A stretch of DNA of 64,000 nt from an uncultured Bacilli bacterium (GCA_934101225.1 CAKOQK010000003.1:1-64000), one strand, 5' to 3'. Shown: positions 26,091-35,425, numbered from the stretch's first letter. A program made the numbers and translations. Notes: generated from the sequence alone by a model not told the origin.

Positions 26091-28160
26091 TTATTCCTCA
26101 TTTCTATTACTACTATTTGCTATATATGAAATTTTACTATATTCTTCTAATTTTTTAAACAAATAATTAAAATAATCATTTTTTATTGCAAGTGCACTCA
26201 TCTGTTGTTTTAAACTTATTTGTTTATTAATATCAATTATTTCTTGATTAGTATAAGTATTACTTTCATCCTTAGATGTAAATACTCCTTTAGACGCATT
26301 ATAATAACCTACCTCATCTTGCCAAGAACCATCAGCAAAATAAGTTCTATGATCATATTCTGAAAATATATCGTTACCCAAATATAATCTTGGATCATAA
26401 TTAATTCCAAACATATTTAATAAAGTTGGTAATAAATCAACTAATGAAGTATAATCTTCAACTATTTCTGGCGCTTGTCCATAATTATATATAATCATTG
26501 GAGTTCTATCCATTTCATTATCAACACTTGCATCATAACCTACTACTTCTGATATAGAACTTGTACTAAGTCCATAAGGATAATGATCACCAAATAATGC
26601 GATTACAGTATCATCTAATTTTCCAGCTTTCTCTAGTTCATCTAATAACAATTCTAATGCTTTATCAAGTTCATACATCTTAGACATATATCTTTTAACA
26701 GTCATTGGATAATTTGTATCATTTAATTTGTCTAAATTCTTATTACCATATTCACTATCAACACCATAAGGTTGATGAGTAGTAACTGATGTTAAAAATA
26801 CCATAAATTTATCTTCATTTATAAAATGAGGAACACTTGTTTTAATTAAATCAGTATCACTAGGCCATTCTTCGTATAAACTACTCCACTTAATATTTAA
26901 ATCAGATGCATTATAATATTGTCCACTTCCCATATTTTTATGAATAGTTTTTCTAGAATAATAATGATCAGCATAATCATGATAACTGGTTGTAACATAT
27001 TCTAAATTTTTAAACATATTAAATATTGATTCAGGATAAACATTATTTTTATATCTATTAGCAGTACATGTTTGATTAATAGTATATAAACTAGTCATAA
27101 CTGTCATTTCATTATTACCAGTAGAACAACTATTTCTAGGACTATAATTATTTCTAAATGATGTTCCTTCACTCCATAACTTATAAATTGTTGGATATCT
27201 ATCTTTATCAATTGCAATATAGTTAGTAGATTCCATTAATATTACTATTAAATTCTTTCCTTCATAAATACCTGTTTTATCATTTTTAGGAGTAATCTCT
27301 CTACTAATAAAATAATTATTTAATTTATTATAAGTTGAATTCTTTTCATTATTTATTAATTCTTTCCAAGCACTATCATCAATATTTCTAGCATACTCTC
27401 CACTTGCTACAACACTACTTTGATTATTATTAAAAACATCATCTCCACTAATATCAACATTAATATCAAAAGTATTAATCATCATATCACTAAAACCAAA
27501 AGCATATACTCCAAATTGACTTACATTTAAATTTGGATTATCATTTGTAAGAATTAAATTTTTATTACTTATAGTTTGTAAATCATTTTGCATAAATTTA
27601 ACTGTAAGCGTTCCATAATACATTATACACATAAATACAACTACAATAGCATATGCAGCAACCGTTAATAATTTATTTCTATTACTTTCTATTTTAAATT
27701 CAAAATAAGTAGTCTTATTTAATTTGTATTCTTTTATCTTTTTATCTAAAAACCAAATATATAATAAATATAAAGTTAAAGGAATTAATAACAAATAACT
27801 TTTCCAATTGGCAGCCTCAATATATTCTTTAATATAATCTACAACTTTAGTTCCTTGCTCTGCATTACCAGTTCCCATAAAAAATCCTAGATAATTATAT
27901 AAATTAACTTCTACCCATGCATATAAAGTAAGTGCTACACTTATAATTGTTTTAAATATCTTACTTCCTGTCTTTTTAAATAAAGAACTTATTAAACCTA
28001 ATGCTATACCAAAACCACAAGAAGATATAAATATTCTAAAAATATCCCAATCTAATATTTTATATGAAAGGTTTATTCTTAAAATAATTTCAATAAAAAA
28101 AATCAAAGATAAGAAACCCACACTATTTTTAAAAATTTGTTTTCCTAATTTTTCTTTCAC
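26091..28160 (-). CDS. LTA synthase-like membrane sulfatase (phosphoglycerol transferase family)
   Basis: A protein of about 689 residues with five N-terminal membrane segments (to about residue 190) and an extracellular alkaline-phosphatase/sulfatase domain. NLIVILMESTNY provides a metal ligand, SCSTGNNEMT contains the likely nucleophilic Thr, HDYADHYYSR follows, and ALFGDHYPYG carries the Asp-His metal ligands. This fits LTA synthases, which polymerise glycerol phosphate from phosphatidylglycerol on a lipid anchor. The nominal ATG at 28172 lies inside rnhB without a ribosome-binding site. GTG at 28160 has GGTGAG four to five bases before, so I prefer it; the overlap with rnhB remains 32 bases, suggesting coupling. 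Confidence 0.85.
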   Translation of the reverse strand: MKEKLGKQIFKNSVGFLSLIFFIEIILRINLSYKILDWDIFRIFISSCGFGIALGLISSLFKKTGSKIFKTIISVALTLYAWVEVNLYNYLGFFMGTGNAEQGTKVVDYIKEYIEAANWKSYLLLIPLTLYLLYIWFLDKKIKEYKLNKTTYFEFKIESNRNKLLTVAAYAIVVVFMCIMYYGTLTVKFMQNDLQTISNKNLILTNDNPNLNVSQFGVYAFGFSDMMINTFDINVDISGDDVFNNNQSSVVASGEYARNIDDSAWKELINNEKNSTYNKLNNYFISREITPKNDKTGIYEGKNLIVILMESTNYIAIDKDRYPTIYKLWSEGTSFRNNYSPRNSCSTGNNEMTVMTSLYTINQTCTANRYKNNVYPESIFNMFKNLEYVTTSYHDYADHYYSRKTIHKNMGSGQYYNASDLNIKWSSLYEEWPSDTDLIKTSVPHFINEDKFMVFLTSVTTHQPYGVDSEYGNKNLDKLNDTNYPMTVKRYMSKMYELDKALELLLDELEKAGKLDDTVIALFGDHYPYGLSTSSISEVVGYDASVDNEMDRTPMIIYNYGQAPEIVEDYTSLVDLLPTLLNMFGINYDPRLYLGNDIFSEYDHRTYFADGSWQDEVGYYNASKGVFTSKDESNTYTNQEIIDINKQISLKQQMSALAIKNDYFNYLFKKLEEYSKISYIANSSNRNEE

Positions 28161-28788
28161 TTTTCTCACCATTTAATATTAAATCACGGACTGGCCCAAA
28201 TGTAAACCTATAATTATCAAGTAATCCATATTTTTTTATTGCTTCTAAGTGAGCTTTAGTTGGGTAACCTTTATGATTTTTAAATCCATATTCTGGAAAT
28301 TTTTCATCTAATTCATACATCATTCTATCTCTAGTAACCTTAGCAACAATTGATGCAGCTGCTATTGATTCTGACTTACTATCACCTTTAATTATACTTT
28401 CACTAGGCATTTCTAAATCACTTAACTTCATTGCATCAATAAGAACATATTCTGGTTTAATATCTAAATTATTTATAGCTTGATACATTGCAAGTTTTGT
28501 TGCTTCATAAATATTTACTTCATCTATTACTTTGTTATCCATGATTCCAATTGAAACACTTAACGCATCTTTCATTATAATTTCATATAATTCGTTTCTT
28601 CTTTTTTCAGATAACTTTTTAGAGTCATTAATTAATCCATTAAAATATCCCACTGGTAAAATAACTGCAGCAGTAACAACCGGTCCAACTAAAGGTCCAC
28701 GACCTACTTCATCTACACCAGCAATATATTTTATTCCTTTATTATATAATTCTTGTTCATAACTTAACATATTATTTTTCATAATCAA
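28129..28788 (-). CDS. rnhB: Ribonuclease HII
   Basis: RNase HII removes ribonucleotides from DNA and RNA primers. The metal-binding DEDD residues are in the expected frames: AGVDEVGRGPLVGPVV (Asp, Glu), YVLIDAMKL (Asp), and AAASIVAKVTRDRMM further on, with HKGYPTKAHLEAIKKYG at the end. Length of 219 is normal. The TTG at 28788, seven bases after AAGGA, is the best start and overlaps rbgA by 17 bases. The rbgA-rnhB order is the same as in Bacillus (ylqF-rnhB). The 3' end overlaps the next gene. Confidence 0.95.
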   Translation of the reverse strand: MIMKNNMLSYEQELYNKGIKYIAGVDEVGRGPLVGPVVTAAVILPVGYFNGLINDSKKLSEKRRNELYEIIMKDALSVSIGIMDNKVIDEVNIYEATKLAMYQAINNLDIKPEYVLIDAMKLSDLEMPSESIIKGDSKSESIAAASIVAKVTRDRMMYELDEKFPEYGFKNHKGYPTKAHLEAIKKYGLLDNYRFTFGPVRDLILNGEKSERKIRKTNF

Positions 28789-29692
28789 ATGTAATTCCTT
28801 TTATATGTTCTAACTTTATTTCATTAATTATATATTTGGCTGTACGATTATAATCTGCTTCTCCATTTTTAATAGCTCCAATATTTTTAGCAATTGCATC
28901 AAATGCTTCATCATTAAATTCATTAATTTTAAATCTCTCACTTAATATATTAGGATATCTTTCACTTAATACTTTTAATATATAACTAGCAACATCATAT
29001 AATGGGATAACATCTTCTTTAATCGCACTAAAAACACATAAATTAAGAGCTACTTTTTCATCATCAAATTTAGGCCATAATATTCCCGGCGTATCAAGTA
29101 CTAATACTTTATATTTAGTTTTTAACCACACATTATTTCTTGTAACTCCTGGCATATTACCAGTTTTAGCTACTTTCTTACCAGCTAAATTATTAATTAA
29201 AGTACTCTTACCAACATTAGGTATACCTATAACTAACGCTTTTAATTCTTTTTCTTTTAAACCTTTTTCTTTTCTCTTTAAATTAATATTTTTAGCTACT
29301 TTATTTATTAAATCAATAACTTTCTTATAATCATTATTATCACTTAAATTAACTAATACTACATTATAACCTTTATTTTCATAATATTTAACCCATGTAT
29401 TAGTTTCATTTATATCACATAAATCAGCTTTAGACATTATAAGTATTTTATCTTTATTTCTAGTAATATCATCTATATCTTTAATTTTAGATGATAAAGG
29501 TATTCTAGCATCAATTATTTCAAATACAATATCTATAACTGGCATTATTTTTTTAATTTCATCCTTGGTTTTCTTCATATGTCCTGGGTACCACGAAATT
29601 CCAATTGATAAATATTTTCCTTGACTATCATTATTTTTCTTTTCTGCTCTTATTTTTCTTTTTTGATACATATCCACTCTAATCACTTCCAT
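28772..29692 (-). CDS. rbgA: Ribosome biogenesis GTPase A (YlqF/RbgA)
   Basis: A circularly permuted GTPase for late 50S subunit assembly. ISWYPGHMKKTKDEI marks the start of the conserved region. The G motifs are in permuted order: G4 MSKADL, then G1 GIPNVGKSTLINNL, G2 GVT, and G3 DTPGILWP. A C-terminal helical domain follows. The N-terminus is about 30 residues longer than usual (basic KRKIRAEKKNN). The first ATG lacks a clear ribosome-binding site and overlaps the upstream gene by 14 bases; ATG at 29671 is an alternative. It lies in a unit with rnhB. Confidence 0.93.
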   Translation of the reverse strand: MEVIRVDMYQKRKIRAEKKNNDSQGKYLSIGISWYPGHMKKTKDEIKKIMPVIDIVFEIIDARIPLSSKIKDIDDITRNKDKILIMSKADLCDINETNTWVKYYENKGYNVVLVNLSDNNDYKKVIDLINKVAKNINLKRKEKGLKEKELKALVIGIPNVGKSTLINNLAGKKVAKTGNMPGVTRNNVWLKTKYKVLVLDTPGILWPKFDDEKVALNLCVFSAIKEDVIPLYDVASYILKVLSERYPNILSERFKINEFNDEAFDAIAKNIGAIKNGEADYNRTAKYIINEIKLEHIKGITFDYEK

Positions 29693-30437
29693 TTTCTATC
29701 ATTCTTGTTTCATTTAAAAAATTATCTATAACTAATTTTTGATTAGTTATGCTATTTGATTCTTTTTCATTACTATATTCTTCTTTTTTTATTTCATTTT
29801 CAATTATCCATTTTATATCTTCTATCGATTTATCAATATTAAATATGCCATTACCTACTGGATAATAAACAGGATAAACTTTATATTCGTTTTTATTAAT
29901 TTGTATTTTGTGACATTTTTTTCTATTTTCAGATACAGATATCTTTTTATTTAAAATAATAGAACTAACTTGGTTTCCAAAAGTAATAATTATTTTTGGT
30001 TTAATTATATTTATTTCTTTGAATAATAAATCAAGATATTTTTTCAACACTTCATCAGGCAATGGTCTTGCATCTATTTGTGTACATTTACCTAAATTAG
30101 TAATGAACAATTTATTTTTTTCAATTTCTTCGTAAACATAGTTGCAAAACTCATAATCCCATTCTTTTGGTTTCTTTTCTTGAATTTTGTTAAATGTTTC
30201 TTCACTTAATAAATCAACTTTATAGAACAACTTCCATATGTTTTTAGTTCCTAACCATGGAGACTTTCTACCTTTCCAAGATTTATCACTGGCAATATTT
30301 TTTCCGGTAGGATTCATAAAAACAAAACATATATCAGGATTTTTTTCACATCCACCATTATATATAGAATCTAATTCCTTAGCACCATATTTAACTTGTA
30401 ATTCATCATAATCTTTTCTTAAATCTTCTATCTTCAA
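29679..30437 (-). CDS. Uracil-DNA glycosylase superfamily protein
   Basis: A protein of about 252 residues with the UDG fold pattern: CFVFMNPTGKN (motif A region, Asn-Pro-Thr-Gly), KSPWLGTKNIWKLF, LFITNLGKCTQIDARPLP, then KIIITFGNQVSSIIL and PVYYPVGNG (position of the second catalytic loop, where family members have HPS/HPA). No four-cysteine Fe-S cluster ligand set is obvious. It is distinct from the canonical family 1 ung at 49103. The substrate is not predictable. The TTG at 30437 has AAGGTG six bases before it, and the C-terminal 30 residues are polar and low-complexity. Located just upstream of rbgA. Confidence 0.75.
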   Translation of the reverse strand: MKIEDLRKDYDELQVKYGAKELDSIYNGGCEKNPDICFVFMNPTGKNIASDKSWKGRKSPWLGTKNIWKLFYKVDLLSEETFNKIQEKKPKEWDYEFCNYVYEEIEKNKLFITNLGKCTQIDARPLPDEVLKKYLDLLFKEINIIKPKIIITFGNQVSSIILNKKISVSENRKKCHKIQINKNEYKVYPVYYPVGNGIFNIDKSIEDIKWIIENEIKKEEYSNEKESNSITNQKLVIDNFLNETRMIENGSD

Positions 30438-30550
30438 AATATTCACCTTCTTATAAAAAAGTTTCTTTAAGTAGTTCTTACCTCTATTTTATTTAAAATA
30501 ACTATAATTTTCCAGTTATAAAATGTAAAAAGGAATAAGATTAAAAGTCT

Positions 30551-30628
30551 TTATTTATAAGACTTCATAGGAAATTTTCCATAAGTCGGTTTATACCAAT
30601 TTATGTTTGTTTTATTTTCATTATTCAT
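30551..30628 (-). CDS. Possible 25-residue small protein
   Basis: A short frame encoding MNNENKTNINWYKPTYGKFP plus MKSYK, with a strong GGAAGTG six bases before the ATG. It begins 30 bases after the GNAT stop codon, so it would be the second cistron of that transcript. The aromatic and basic composition and good ribosome-binding site argue for translation, but there is no homologue that I recognise. Confidence 0.4.
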   Translation of the reverse strand: MNNENKTNINWYKPTYGKFPMKSYK

Positions 30629-30658
30629 TATTTTCACTTCCTCTATTTTAATTTATAA

Positions 30659-31105
30659 TTACCATTTTTCTTTATCTATTAATTTAACATAACCTACTTC
30701 TTTAATATATCCTAATTTTTCATAAAAGGATTGTGCTACAATATTATCTCTTTCTACAATTAAAGAAATAAAATCACAGTTATTTTGCTTTGCAAATTTA
30801 TATATATATTCAAACATTTTTGTTCCTATTTTATTTCTTCTATATTCTTCCTTCACTCCAAAATTCCAAACAGTTAAAAATGGTTTTAGCTGTTCTACAA
30901 TATCATAATTAATTATAACTGTTGCTAACCCTACTATTTCATTATTAACTTTCGCCACTATATTATGATATGCTGAGTTATTATAAATTTCATTATATAT
31001 ATTTACAAGTTTATTGTAATCTGTAGTCGTACTATAATTTTTATCATATATATTTATGGCTGCCATTAAATCCTCTTGTTTTAATTTTTCTATCAAAATT
31101 TCCAT
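30659..31105 (-). CDS. GNAT-family N-acetyltransferase
   Basis: A 148-residue single-domain GNAT acyltransferase using acetyl-CoA. The acceptor side has YHNIVAKVNNEIVGLATVIIN. The acetyl-CoA pyrophosphate loop is EYRRNKIGTKMFEYIYKFA (R-x-x-x-x-G pattern). NCDFISLIVERDNIVAQSFYEKLGYIKE forms the C-terminal half with the typical A-x-x-F-Y-x-x-x-G-F/Y. Substrate unknown. An AAAGGAT site lies upstream of the ATG. It is followed by a possible 25-residue cistron. Confidence 0.9.
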   Translation of the reverse strand: MEILIEKLKQEDLMAAINIYDKNYSTTTDYNKLVNIYNEIYNNSAYHNIVAKVNNEIVGLATVIINYDIVEQLKPFLTVWNFGVKEEYRRNKIGTKMFEYIYKFAKQNNCDFISLIVERDNIVAQSFYEKLGYIKEVGYVKLIDKEKW

Positions 31106-31522
31106 ATTTAATATCCTTTCACTTTATTTAATACACAAACTAATTTATATTGCCTAAGTCTATGCTTTTTAATTTTTATATCCATTTTTCAGCAAATTAT
31201 CATTTAATCATTTTTACCTCCAAATATTTTAAAATTTATTTTTTCTTTTCAATTAATTATAAGTTTTATCAAATTCAGCAGTTAACGAGTATTTCTCGGC
31301 AACTGGTAAAAGTATTACCTTCACTATTTTTATACATAATTAATTTATTTTCTTCCACTAATAGTCTCATTTCCATTATTTTTTCACAGCATCTAATTAA
31401 ATGTCACTTCCCTATATACTTAATCCATTATTGATTAATTTTACTGTCCATATACATTTATATACTCAAAATAATTTGATGACAATATAAATATACATCA
31501 CTTAATCATTTATATTAGTAAA
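31106..31522. other. Non-coding stretch between GNAT and broken deoxyribosyltransferase gene
   Basis: About 420 AT-rich bases. The only long frame (plus strand, 31150-31434, low complexity, no ribosome-binding site) looks spurious. On the minus strand a GGAGG is followed by a 3-codon frame near 31210, and there is a 31-codon frame ending near 31283. These could be decayed gene pieces, but I cannot assign them. Confidence 0.4.
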
Positions 31523-32056
31523 TTATTTTTTTACTTTATTTAAAATTCTTCTTTTATCTAATGACAATATTTCATAACTTTGCTTATCATATATCTCATT
31601 CGCTAATTTAATAGATTCCATGAGTAACTCATTCAAATCATTTATAGGAATTTTATCATAATCTTCTTTATATAACCAATCAAGATATTTTATTTTAGTT
31701 GCATCATCTGGTCTACCATATATTACTTTTCCACTATGTAACCAATATCCAAATTCTACATTTGTTGTAAATGCTGGCATATCAGGTAAAGTTCTAGGAA
31801 TCCAAAACATAATAACTGTTGATTCAGTTAATGCTTCTCTTTCTCATTTTACTTGATCAACATAATCTGTTTTAGGTTTCCACGAAGAATATTCAGGAAC
31901 ATAAACAACACCATCAAATCCAAATTCCTCTAACTTTTTACAAGCGGTAGGTCTCCACGATTCTATCTTTTCATTTCTAGGAGTTGGACCAGCTAAAAAT
32001 ATAGATTTATTTCCTTTTATAACTTTTTCATCAGAATAATTAATTATCATTACCAT
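31523..32056 (-). pseudogene. Nucleoside 2-deoxyribosyltransferase-like gene interrupted by TGA
   Basis: Two adjacent frames in the same register are separated by one TGA at 31844-31846. The first half reads SIFLAGPTPRNEKIESWRPTA...EYSSWKPKTDYVDQVK, the second EREALTESTVIMFWIPRTL...NVEFGYWLHSGKVIYGRP. Joined with Trp at the TGA, as the family's WExxAL pattern expects, they form a full nucleoside 2-deoxyribosyltransferase-like (Nuc_deoxyri_tr2) protein. Trp is otherwise TGG and TGA ends genes elsewhere in the window, so this is most likely a TGG-to-TGA nonsense mutation. Start near 32056 follows AAAGG. The C-terminal piece could only be translated by reinitiation. Confidence 0.8.
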
Positions 32057-32305
32057 CACACAACCTTTTCTAAAATATATTTTTTACATATTCCAAACAT
32101 AATTTTTCTATTTGGAATTCATACAAACTAATTATATCATCATTTCATTTTTCAATAAATGATTAAACTCAATAATTATTTAAATGCTACATTAAAAATT
32201 CTTTATTTACATGTTTTGGGTTGTTAATATTAACACCCCATAATTTACAAATCTATCTATAAATACTACAAAACTAAAATTATAATATAAATTTAACAAT
32301 AACTT

Positions 32306-32314
32306 TGCTATAAT
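32306..32314 (+). promoter_or_regulatory. Extended -10 promoter for the M16 peptidase pair
   Basis: TGC-TATAAT on the plus strand, 20 bases before the TTG start at 32334. No good -35 is seen, as is common for extended -10 promoters. Confidence 0.55.
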
Positions 32315-32333
32315 CTATTTGAGGTGAAGAAAA

Positions 32334-33584
32334 TTGAAAATAAATATACAGAAAAAGCCATATATATTAAATAATAAAGACTTTAGAACAATCCAAATTC
32401 AGGTAATGTTTCCTATAAAAATTAAAAAAGAAAACTTAGCATATATTAATATTCTTCCTAACATGCTACAATTTATGAATAATAAGTATCCTTCTGAAGA
32501 TAAATTCTTACTTGCTAATAAAAAATTATATATTTTAAATAGTCATTGTGGATACTCTAGAATTGGATTAAATGGATTCTTTACATTTGATATGATTATT
32601 CCAGATACTAATTCTCTTAAAGAAAATCTATTAGAAAAACAATTTAGCTTATTTAGTGAAATGATTTATAATCCTTTAATTGAAAATAATTGTTTTACTT
32701 CATTTGAACTAGAAAAAGAAAAGAAAAATATCCTTTTCGATATTGATAATTCATTAAAAAATATTGGTACATATCAAAATTTAAGACTTAAAGAAATCAT
32801 TGATGAAGATAATATATTATCATTAAATCTTACTAGAAATACTGATTTAATTGAAAAAGTAACACCTAGTAATCTATATAAATATTATAAAAAGATTATT
32901 ATTGATAATTCCCCTATCATATTTGTAATGGGTAATGTTGATGAAAATAAAATAAATAAATTATGTAATAAATATTTATATAAGAATTTTAAAAATAAAG
33001 AAATTAACATTAAACTTGATCATTTTATGAATACAAGAGATAAATTTTTAGAAGTTACAGAAAATAGTTCTTTTAATAATTCATGTTTATCTATTGTATA
33101 TAAAGTAAAGGATGCAAATGAATTTGACTATATTTATTTAAATTATGTAAGAGATATATTAACATCTATTTCTTTAGGATTACTTAGTAAAACCTTAAGA
33201 GAAGATTTAGAAATTGTTTATTCAGTAAAAGTACAACCCTATTCTCGTTATGGATTATTAGAAATTAAAGCATTTATTAATAAAAATAATATGGAACTTG
33301 CCAAAAATAAAATTATAGAAATAGTTAATAGTTTAAAAAATCCTGAAGTATTTAAAGATGAATTAAATAATTTAATTGAAAGACAAAGATTAGATGTTAT
33401 TGAAAAGAAAGATAATAAATTTATTATTTTTGATGATTATATTTCTAGTACTTTAAATATAGATGACACACTTGAAGAATACTATGAAAAATATAAAAAT
33501 ATTAGCTCTGAAGATATAAGCAATTTTGTAAATAGATTAGTATTAGATACAATATATTTTTTGAAGGAGAAAGATCATGAATAA
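32334..33584 (+). CDS. M16-family peptidase-like protein, inactive partner (YmfF-like)
   Basis: A 416-residue insulinase-superfamily protein that lacks the zinc motif HxxEH. In its place the region reads NMLQFMNNKYPSEDKF. The rest keeps the two-half M16 layout (for example FVMGNVDENKINKLCNKYLYKNF and SKTLREDLEIVYSVKVQPYSRYGLLEIKAFI, with the C-terminal R/Y loop). It is paired with an HxxEH-containing partner directly downstream (8-base overlap), as for YmfF/YmfH of Bacillus, where an inactive and an active half are thought to act together. The TTG start has GAGGTGA before it. Confidence 0.85.
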   Translation: MKINIQKKPYILNNKDFRTIQIQVMFPIKIKKENLAYINILPNMLQFMNNKYPSEDKFLLANKKLYILNSHCGYSRIGLNGFFTFDMIIPDTNSLKENLLEKQFSLFSEMIYNPLIENNCFTSFELEKEKKNILFDIDNSLKNIGTYQNLRLKEIIDEDNILSLNLTRNTDLIEKVTPSNLYKYYKKIIIDNSPIIFVMGNVDENKINKLCNKYLYKNFKNKEINIKLDHFMNTRDKFLEVTENSSFNNSCLSIVYKVKDANEFDYIYLNYVRDILTSISLGLLSKTLREDLEIVYSVKVQPYSRYGLLEIKAFINKNNMELAKNKIIEIVNSLKNPEVFKDELNNLIERQRLDVIEKKDNKFIIFDDYISSTLNIDDTLEEYYEKYKNISSEDISNFVNRLVLDTIYFLKEKDHE

Positions 33585-34815
33585 TATAGAAACAGTTACT
33601 TTAGATAATGGTTTAAGAATATTTTTATATAAAGATGAAAGAAGACATAAGACATTTTTTACTTATATAACTTTAGGTGGAGGCCAAAGAAAAAACTTTA
33701 TTCTTGATGGAACTAAATATCATTTAAATGATGGGCTTGCTCACATATTAGAACATTATATAGTTGAATGTAATAATAATGGGAATTTTATAAAAAAATT
33801 AGGTAAAATGCAGATGGACGTGAACGCTGAAACAAGTGATATATATACCGAATACTACTTTCAAGCAGTTGAAAATATTGACATTGGAATTAAAACAATC
33901 CTTGATGCAGTCAATAACGTTAAGTTTAACGAAGAAAATCTTAATAAATTAAAAAAACCTATTATTCAAGAAATAAGAAATAGAATGGATAATAAATTTT
34001 ATCATTTAAATAAAATGGTTATGAATGATGTATTTGGTGAAGAAAATTATATTGATGTTGGTGGAAATATTAAAGATATAGAAAATGCTAATATCGAAGA
34101 AGTTGAGGCTCTTTACAACGCTTGTTATAAACCAGATAATCAAATTATAGTAATTGCAGGTAATTTTAATAAAGAAAATGTTATTAATATCATAAAAGAC
34201 TATTTTATGAATCTAAAAAAAGAGAATCATCATGTTGAAATAATTAAAAATAATTATGTAGATTCTGTATTAAAGAAAAAAGATATATTAAAGTTTCCAA
34301 CTCCTAAAGAATATAGAGAAATTGCATTTAAAGTTAACTGTAGTAAATTTACAAATAAAGAAATATTAGATCTTGAATCATATATATTATGTTTTTTTAG
34401 TACATTTTTTGGAGTAACTTCAACGCTTTATAAAGAATTAATTAAGAAAAATATCATCACTGATATAATGAATTGTGATATGAGAAAAGTAGATAACTAC
34501 TTTCTTATAACTATTGGTAACTACACAACGAATGGAGATATTTTATCTAAAAAAATTATTAACACTATTAAATCTATGAATAAATTTAATACTACAATAT
34601 TTAATTTAAAAAAGAAAGAATTTATATTAAAACTAATATTAAGAGATGAAAATATATTTAAAATGATTAATCCATTTATTACTAATGTAATTATTTATGA
34701 TTATCCATATATTGATACATTAGAAGATGTTTACAATTTAACATATGAGAAATATGTTGATACAATTAAAAGTCTTGATTTTAGTAATTATACTGATATA
34801 AGTATCATAAATTAA
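33577..34815 (+). CDS. M16-family zinc peptidase, active partner (YmfH-like)
   Basis: A 412-residue insulinase-superfamily peptidase with the inverted zinc motif HILEH (residues about 60-64) and a downstream Glu region (NAETSDIYTEYYFQAVENIDIGIKTIL) corresponding to the third ligand. It continues with NACYKPDNQIIVIAGNF. It likely forms a two-subunit clamshell with the upstream inactive paralog and degrades or processes peptides in the cytoplasm. The ATG follows AAGGAGA and overlaps the upstream gene by 8 bases. A hairpin terminator follows directly. Confidence 0.88.
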   Translation: MNNIETVTLDNGLRIFLYKDERRHKTFFTYITLGGGQRKNFILDGTKYHLNDGLAHILEHYIVECNNNGNFIKKLGKMQMDVNAETSDIYTEYYFQAVENIDIGIKTILDAVNNVKFNEENLNKLKKPIIQEIRNRMDNKFYHLNKMVMNDVFGEENYIDVGGNIKDIENANIEEVEALYNACYKPDNQIIVIAGNFNKENVINIIKDYFMNLKKENHHVEIIKNNYVDSVLKKKDILKFPTPKEYREIAFKVNCSKFTNKEILDLESYILCFFSTFFGVTSTLYKELIKKNIITDIMNCDMRKVDNYFLITIGNYTTNGDILSKKIINTIKSMNKFNTTIFNLKKKEFILKLILRDENIFKMINPFITNVIIYDYPYIDTLEDVYNLTYEKYVDTIKSLDFSNYTDISIIN

Positions 34816-34817
34816 TA

Positions 34818-34843
34818 AAGAAGAACACAAAAGTTCTTCTTTT
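34818..34843 (+). terminator. Terminator of the M16 pair
   Basis: AAGAAGAAC and GTTCTTCTT form a 9-bp stem with a short loop and a T-rich end, right after the stop codon at 34815. Confidence 0.85.
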
Positions 34844-34872
34844 AATATGCATTTTCCTTGTTGTTTTAACTA

Positions 34873-35262
34873 TTATAAACACTTATTTAATTCTTTTTCT
34901 AATTTAAGTAATAATTCTTTATCTTTATCTCTATTTAAAAGTTTTTTAACATTGTAGCAATCTCTTAAAGAAGCAACTTTATAACCATTTATATATACAT
35001 AATTATTTGGGCAAAAATCAAAGCTAAAATTTATTACATCATCTATCATAAAAGCCTTATTTCCAAATTCATTTATTCTATCAAATTCACAATTAAAATT
35101 ACTTAATAGATATTCGTAATAATCTTTTGAAACCCAAATATCAATGTCATGAGTTTAATTACTAAAATTTTGTAAAACTAAAGCAGCTCCAGTTATAATA
35201 ATAAATTTATCTTTATCTAAATTATAATTATTTAATGTCGTTATAATATCTTTTTTTATCAT
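34873..35262 (-). pseudogene. Nucleotidyltransferase-like gene with in-frame TAA
   Basis: A 130-codon minus-strand frame from ATG 35262 to TAA at 34873, interrupted by TAA at 35155-35157 after 35 codons. The product would read ...IIITGAALVLQNFSN-stop-THDIDIWVSKDYYEYLLS.... The G(A/S)xA...T-x-D-I-D-I-W pattern is that of a nucleotidyltransferase fold of the kind found in minimal NTases and some toxin-antitoxin proteins. The stop falls just before the catalytic TxDID motif, where Lys (AAA) would fit. It is probably inactive unless the stop is read through. Confidence 0.65.
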
Positions 35263-35425
35263 GTTTTACCTCTATTCTTATATATAAATAAAATTAATCA
35301 ATTCAAAATAAACTATATCAAATCTATAATGAAAATTCAAATATACAATTACCATCTTTCTAATATTTCCAATAAAACAAAAAGACTTTATGGATAAAAT
35401 ATGGTACAATTTTTTTGGTGATAAT

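Noticed and set aside
31150..31434. 94-codon open frame on the plus strand
   Set aside because: Low-complexity Phe/Ile/Tyr/Ser composition typical of AT-rich non-coding DNA, no ribosome-binding site, no similarity that I recognise.
31844..31846. TGA read as tryptophan (alternative code 4)
   Set aside because: TGA ends genes at several tight junctions (15254, 19822, 46653, 56039) and Trp is TGG in the genes examined; a nonsense mutation explains this site.
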